From: Leptospiraceae bacterium
GTDB taxonomy: Bacteria; Spirochaetota; Leptospiria; Leptospirales; Leptospiraceae
Length of the DNA: 64,000 nt
Assembly: GCA_016708435.1 (NCBI GenBank)
Contig: JADJFV010000009.1
Span: 51,529 to 115,528 of the forward strand
Direction of reading: 5' to 3'
The translations under genes were made by a program, and so were the position numbers. Of this stretch, positions 61,891 through 64,000 are shown in pieces (position 1 is the first letter of the stretch; each line of letters starts with the position of its first letter). The notes beneath the pieces are model-generated. The model was not told where the DNA came from and searched no databases. It worked only from the letters and a program-made list of their open reading frames with translations.

Positions 61891-62518
61891 CGATTATAAT
61901 TGGTCTGAATCAGAAATAATTCCCATCTCGGCAATTAGTCATCATTTGTATTGTCCGAGGCAGAATGCTCTTATCCACACAGAAGGTGTGTTTAGTGATA
62001 ATGTGCTCACGACTTCTGGAAATATTGGACATCAATTTGTAGACGACGAAAAAAGTTACACCGATCACGGTATCAAGAAAGAAACTTCTTACCGAGTCTT
62101 TAGCGAGAAGTATGGACTCAGTGGAATAGCGGATATTATAGAGTTTCCCCTGAATGCACCGCCATTACCGATTGATTATAAGAATGGTAAAATTTCTTCT
62201 TGGGAAAACCAAGAGTCACAAGTCTGTGCCATTGCAATCTGTTTAGAAGAGATGTTGGATGTTGAAATTAAGATTGGTGCCATTTATCATATTCAATCTA
62301 AGAAACGCCATGAGTTTACTATCGATAATCCGCTTAGAGAAAAAACATTACGCGCTGTAGAGGAAATTCGTCATAATCTGGTGAATAATATTTTACCAAG
62401 AGCACTGTATTCCAAGCGGTTATGTGATAATTGTAGCCTTTATCAATTTTGTCTTCCTAAGATCAAAGAACCAAAAACACAAGATTCAATTTTTAAACCG
62501 GTGGATTTCAATGGCTGA
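61883..62518 (+). CDS. cas4: Cas4 nuclease (CRISPR adaptation)
   Basis: 211 residues from a GTG start that overlaps the small membrane ORF. The iron-sulfur ligands are Cys24 (LYCPRQ), Cys181, Cys184 and Cys190 (LCDNCSLYQFC). The PD-(D/E)xK nuclease core is seen in GIADIIEF, PIDYKNGK and the QVCAIAICLEEM helix. Cas4 trims prespacers and helps choose those with a PAM. It overlaps cas1 by eight bases. Confidence 0.94.
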   Translation: MNNDYNWSESEIIPISAISHHLYCPRQNALIHTEGVFSDNVLTTSGNIGHQFVDDEKSYTDHGIKKETSYRVFSEKYGLSGIADIIEFPLNAPPLPIDYKNGKISSWENQESQVCAIAICLEEMLDVEIKIGAIYHIQSKKRHEFTIDNPLREKTLRAVEEIRHNLVNNILPRALYSKRLCDNCSLYQFCLPKIKEPKTQDSIFKPVDFNG

Positions 62519-63542
62519 AGTTAAATTAAATATTTTGTATATCACTCAAGAAGGTCTCTATTTACACCATGAATTAGAGAAAATCAAAGTAGAGCGAAAG
62601 TATGAGACAATTATGGAATTGCCAATTCATCATTTACAGGGAATTATAATCTTCGGTATATGCAGCATTAGCCCATCCTTATTGCGGAAATGCCTTGAAC
62701 GTGGAATCTTTGTTTCTTACCTAACGGCGAGGGGCAAGTTCATGGGAAGACTAGAAGGAGCTAATTCTGGTAATGTGCTACTTAGAAAAGCACAATTCAA
62801 AAAATCGGAAATGGACGCTGAGAAATTGAAGATTGCTAAGTCTATCATTGCGGGAAAGATTCAGAACTCCAGATTGAATTTACTGCGCTCTGCAAGAGAT
62901 TTGAAAGACGAAACAAAAGAAAAGGAAATCAGAAATGTAGTTTTAGATTTAGAAAGAAATTTAACTTCTCTCGAACAAGCTAGCTCTGTAGAGAGTGCGA
63001 GAGGCTACGAAGGAAATTCTGCTAAATCCTATTTTTCTGTTTTCGATCATTGTATTGTTCAGCAAAAAAAAGATTTTGAATTTACCAAACGCATGAAGCG
63101 TCCTCCTAAAAGTAGGATTAATGCGTTGTTATCCTTTACTTATTCACTGCTTAGCAATGATTGCATTTCCGCGTGTCAGGCAGTCGGATTAGATCCTTTT
63201 ATTTGTTTCTTACATGAAGAACGTCCTGGTCGTCCTTCGCTGGCGCTGGATTTGATGGAAGAGTTTCGTCCTTTTGCAGATAGGTTTGTTTTGACTTTGA
63301 TTAATCGAAAACAAATTCAAGCAAGTGATATTATAGAGAAGACTGGTTCTGTGTATACTCTCACCGATGATGGGAGAAAAGCATTATTAACCGCTTATCA
63401 TAATCGAAAGCAAGAAGAGGTTACTCACTATCTTTTAGAACAAAAATGCAGAATCGGAGAATTGTTTTTATTGCAAGCAAGAATTTTGGCGAGAAACATT
63501 CGCGGTGAAATGCCGTTATACGCACCTTATATATGGAGGTAA
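62511..63542 (+). CDS. cas1: Cas1 integrase (type I-C)
   Basis: 343 residues from the ATG at 62511; longer upstream readings run inside cas4 and are rejected because MAEVKLNILYIT fits the family start. The metal-binding residues fit Glu167 (GYEGNSAKSYF), His235 (FLHEERPGRPSLALD) and Asp247. With Cas2 it inserts new spacers at the leader end of the array. The C-terminal sequence APYIWR ends three bases before the cas2 ATG. Confidence 0.95.
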   Translation: MAEVKLNILYITQEGLYLHHELEKIKVERKYETIMELPIHHLQGIIIFGICSISPSLLRKCLERGIFVSYLTARGKFMGRLEGANSGNVLLRKAQFKKSEMDAEKLKIAKSIIAGKIQNSRLNLLRSARDLKDETKEKEIRNVVLDLERNLTSLEQASSVESARGYEGNSAKSYFSVFDHCIVQQKKDFEFTKRMKRPPKSRINALLSFTYSLLSNDCISACQAVGLDPFICFLHEERPGRPSLALDLMEEFRPFADRFVLTLINRKQIQASDIIEKTGSVYTLTDDGRKALLTAYHNRKQEEVTHYLLEQKCRIGELFLLQARILARNIRGEMPLYAPYIWR

Positions 63543-63545
63543 ATC

Positions 63546-63836
63546 ATGTTTATTCTCGTTTGTTATGATGTTGAGACTTTGACAAAAGAAGGTAAACGAA
63601 GACTTCGCAAAGTTGCAAAGCATTGTGAAAGTTATGGTCAGCGAGTGCAACATTCCGTTTTCGAATGTAAAATGGATAAGGCTTTATATTTAACATTTGA
63701 AAATAAAATTGTTTCTATCATTGATCAAAAAACAGATAGCCTTCGAATATATATACTTGACGAAGATTCAATAAAGAAGATAAAGAACTTCGGTGTCGCG
63801 ACGATAATAGATTATGAAGAGCCTCTTATCCTATAA
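63546..63836 (+). CDS. cas2: Cas2 (CRISPR adaptation)
   Basis: 96 residues. The ferredoxin-like fold starts FILVCYDVET, with the conserved Asp8. Further text (GQRVQHSVFECKMDKALYLT, DSLRIYILDEDSIKKI) is typical of type I-C Cas2. Cas2 bridges two Cas1 dimers. A GGAGGTAA ribosome site lies just before the ATG inside the end of cas1. Confidence 0.95.
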   Translation: MFILVCYDVETLTKEGKRRLRKVAKHCESYGQRVQHSVFECKMDKALYLTFENKIVSIIDQKTDSLRIYILDEDSIKKIKNFGVATIIDYEEPLIL

Positions 63837-64000
63837 TTCAATGCGAACCCAAGTCTCCCGCACAACCCGCTTAGTTTCGCAAAATCAAAAAGAACCAATA
63901 GGTATCATATCCATTGACACCTGCACCCAAAAAATAATTAGTCTTTTAGTAAGTGAAAAACAACTGTTCGCAAAATTCATTTTAAACAATGAGTATACGG
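63837..64000 (+). other. Probable CRISPR leader region (no repeat in window)
   Basis: 164 bases of AT-rich non-coding sequence immediately after cas2, where the leader of a I-C array normally lies. No repeated 30-37-base unit or I-C-like GTCGC...GAAAC repeat can be found before the window ends, so the array, if present, starts further on. Confidence 0.4.

Noticed and set aside
1..64000. tRNA or rRNA genes
   Set aside because: No cloverleaf with a TTCGA-type T-loop and no rRNA-like conserved stretches were recognised on either strand by eye; a covariance search would be decisive.

Overview
The window is a low-GC bacterial chromosome segment that looks like an uncultured or environmental member of the Leptospiraceae (spirochaetes). 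I infer this from gene content: a P83/100-family surface protein, spirochaete-style lipoprotein signals, an unusual lptA-like/lptB/rpoN/hprK/ptsH operon, CHASE2 adenylate cyclase and cyclic-nucleotide-binding proteins, many PAS/GAF signalling proteins and DUF1566 lipoproteins. The genus is not proven. No rRNA or tRNA gene was recognised.

Layout. 1-5.7 kb: end of trpB, trpA, a CHASE2 adenylate cyclase, dxs and a TPR protein. 5.8-9.4 kb (minus): a large membrane-anchored unknown protein and two cyclic-nucleotide-binding reading frames that appear to be one protein split by a frameshift. 9.5-10 kb: an inverted-repeat element and an ORF-less group II intron remnant. 10-13.3 kb (minus): ammonium transporter and a GAF-SpoIIE-TPR phosphatase behind a near-consensus sigma-54 promoter. 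14.5-17.9 kb (minus): two tandem-duplicated PAS histidine kinases. 18.2-27.5 kb (plus): a tightly overlapping operon of LptA-like protein, lptB, rpoN, hprK, HPr, NtrY-like kinase, NtrX-like sigma-54 activator, RNA methyltransferase and DUF167. 27.6-37.3 kb: SH3 protein, uracil-DNA-glycosylase-like protein, priA, panC, NfeD with three SPFH proteins, pdxA. 38-43 kb: exported proteins, including a repeat-containing DUF1566 lipoprotein and a P83/100 protein. 43.3-48.4 kb (minus): clpC, an unknown membrane protein, a TPR protein and mtaB.

48.4-51.6 kb is gene-poor accessory DNA: a decayed ParB/Srx-like gene coupled to a HAD-like gene, palindromes, a 42/43-bp tandem array, a 14-copy 7-bp repeat and an orphan HicB-like gene between direct repeats. 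51.7-63.8 kb is a type I-C CRISPR-Cas locus (cas3-cas5c-cas8c-cas7c ... cas4-cas1-cas2). A roughly 4-kb insertion of about ten small genes separates the interference module from the adaptation module. It holds tandem small membrane proteins, a J-domain protein overlapping a HIRAN protein, a zinc-ribbon-like protein, a DUF2283 protein, a deleted nucleotidyltransferase remnant and two overlapping small membrane proteins. The last pair runs directly into cas4 and has its own promoter. No CRISPR repeat is visible before the window ends 164 bases after cas2.

At least five otherwise intact genes (the cNMP-binding protein, lptB, the ParB-like gene, cas7c and one small membrane protein) carry a frame slip, mostly one base at or near a homopolymer. 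Because lptB is normally essential, residual long-read assembly error is a likely cause for several of them. They should be read as probable single proteins until the reads are checked.
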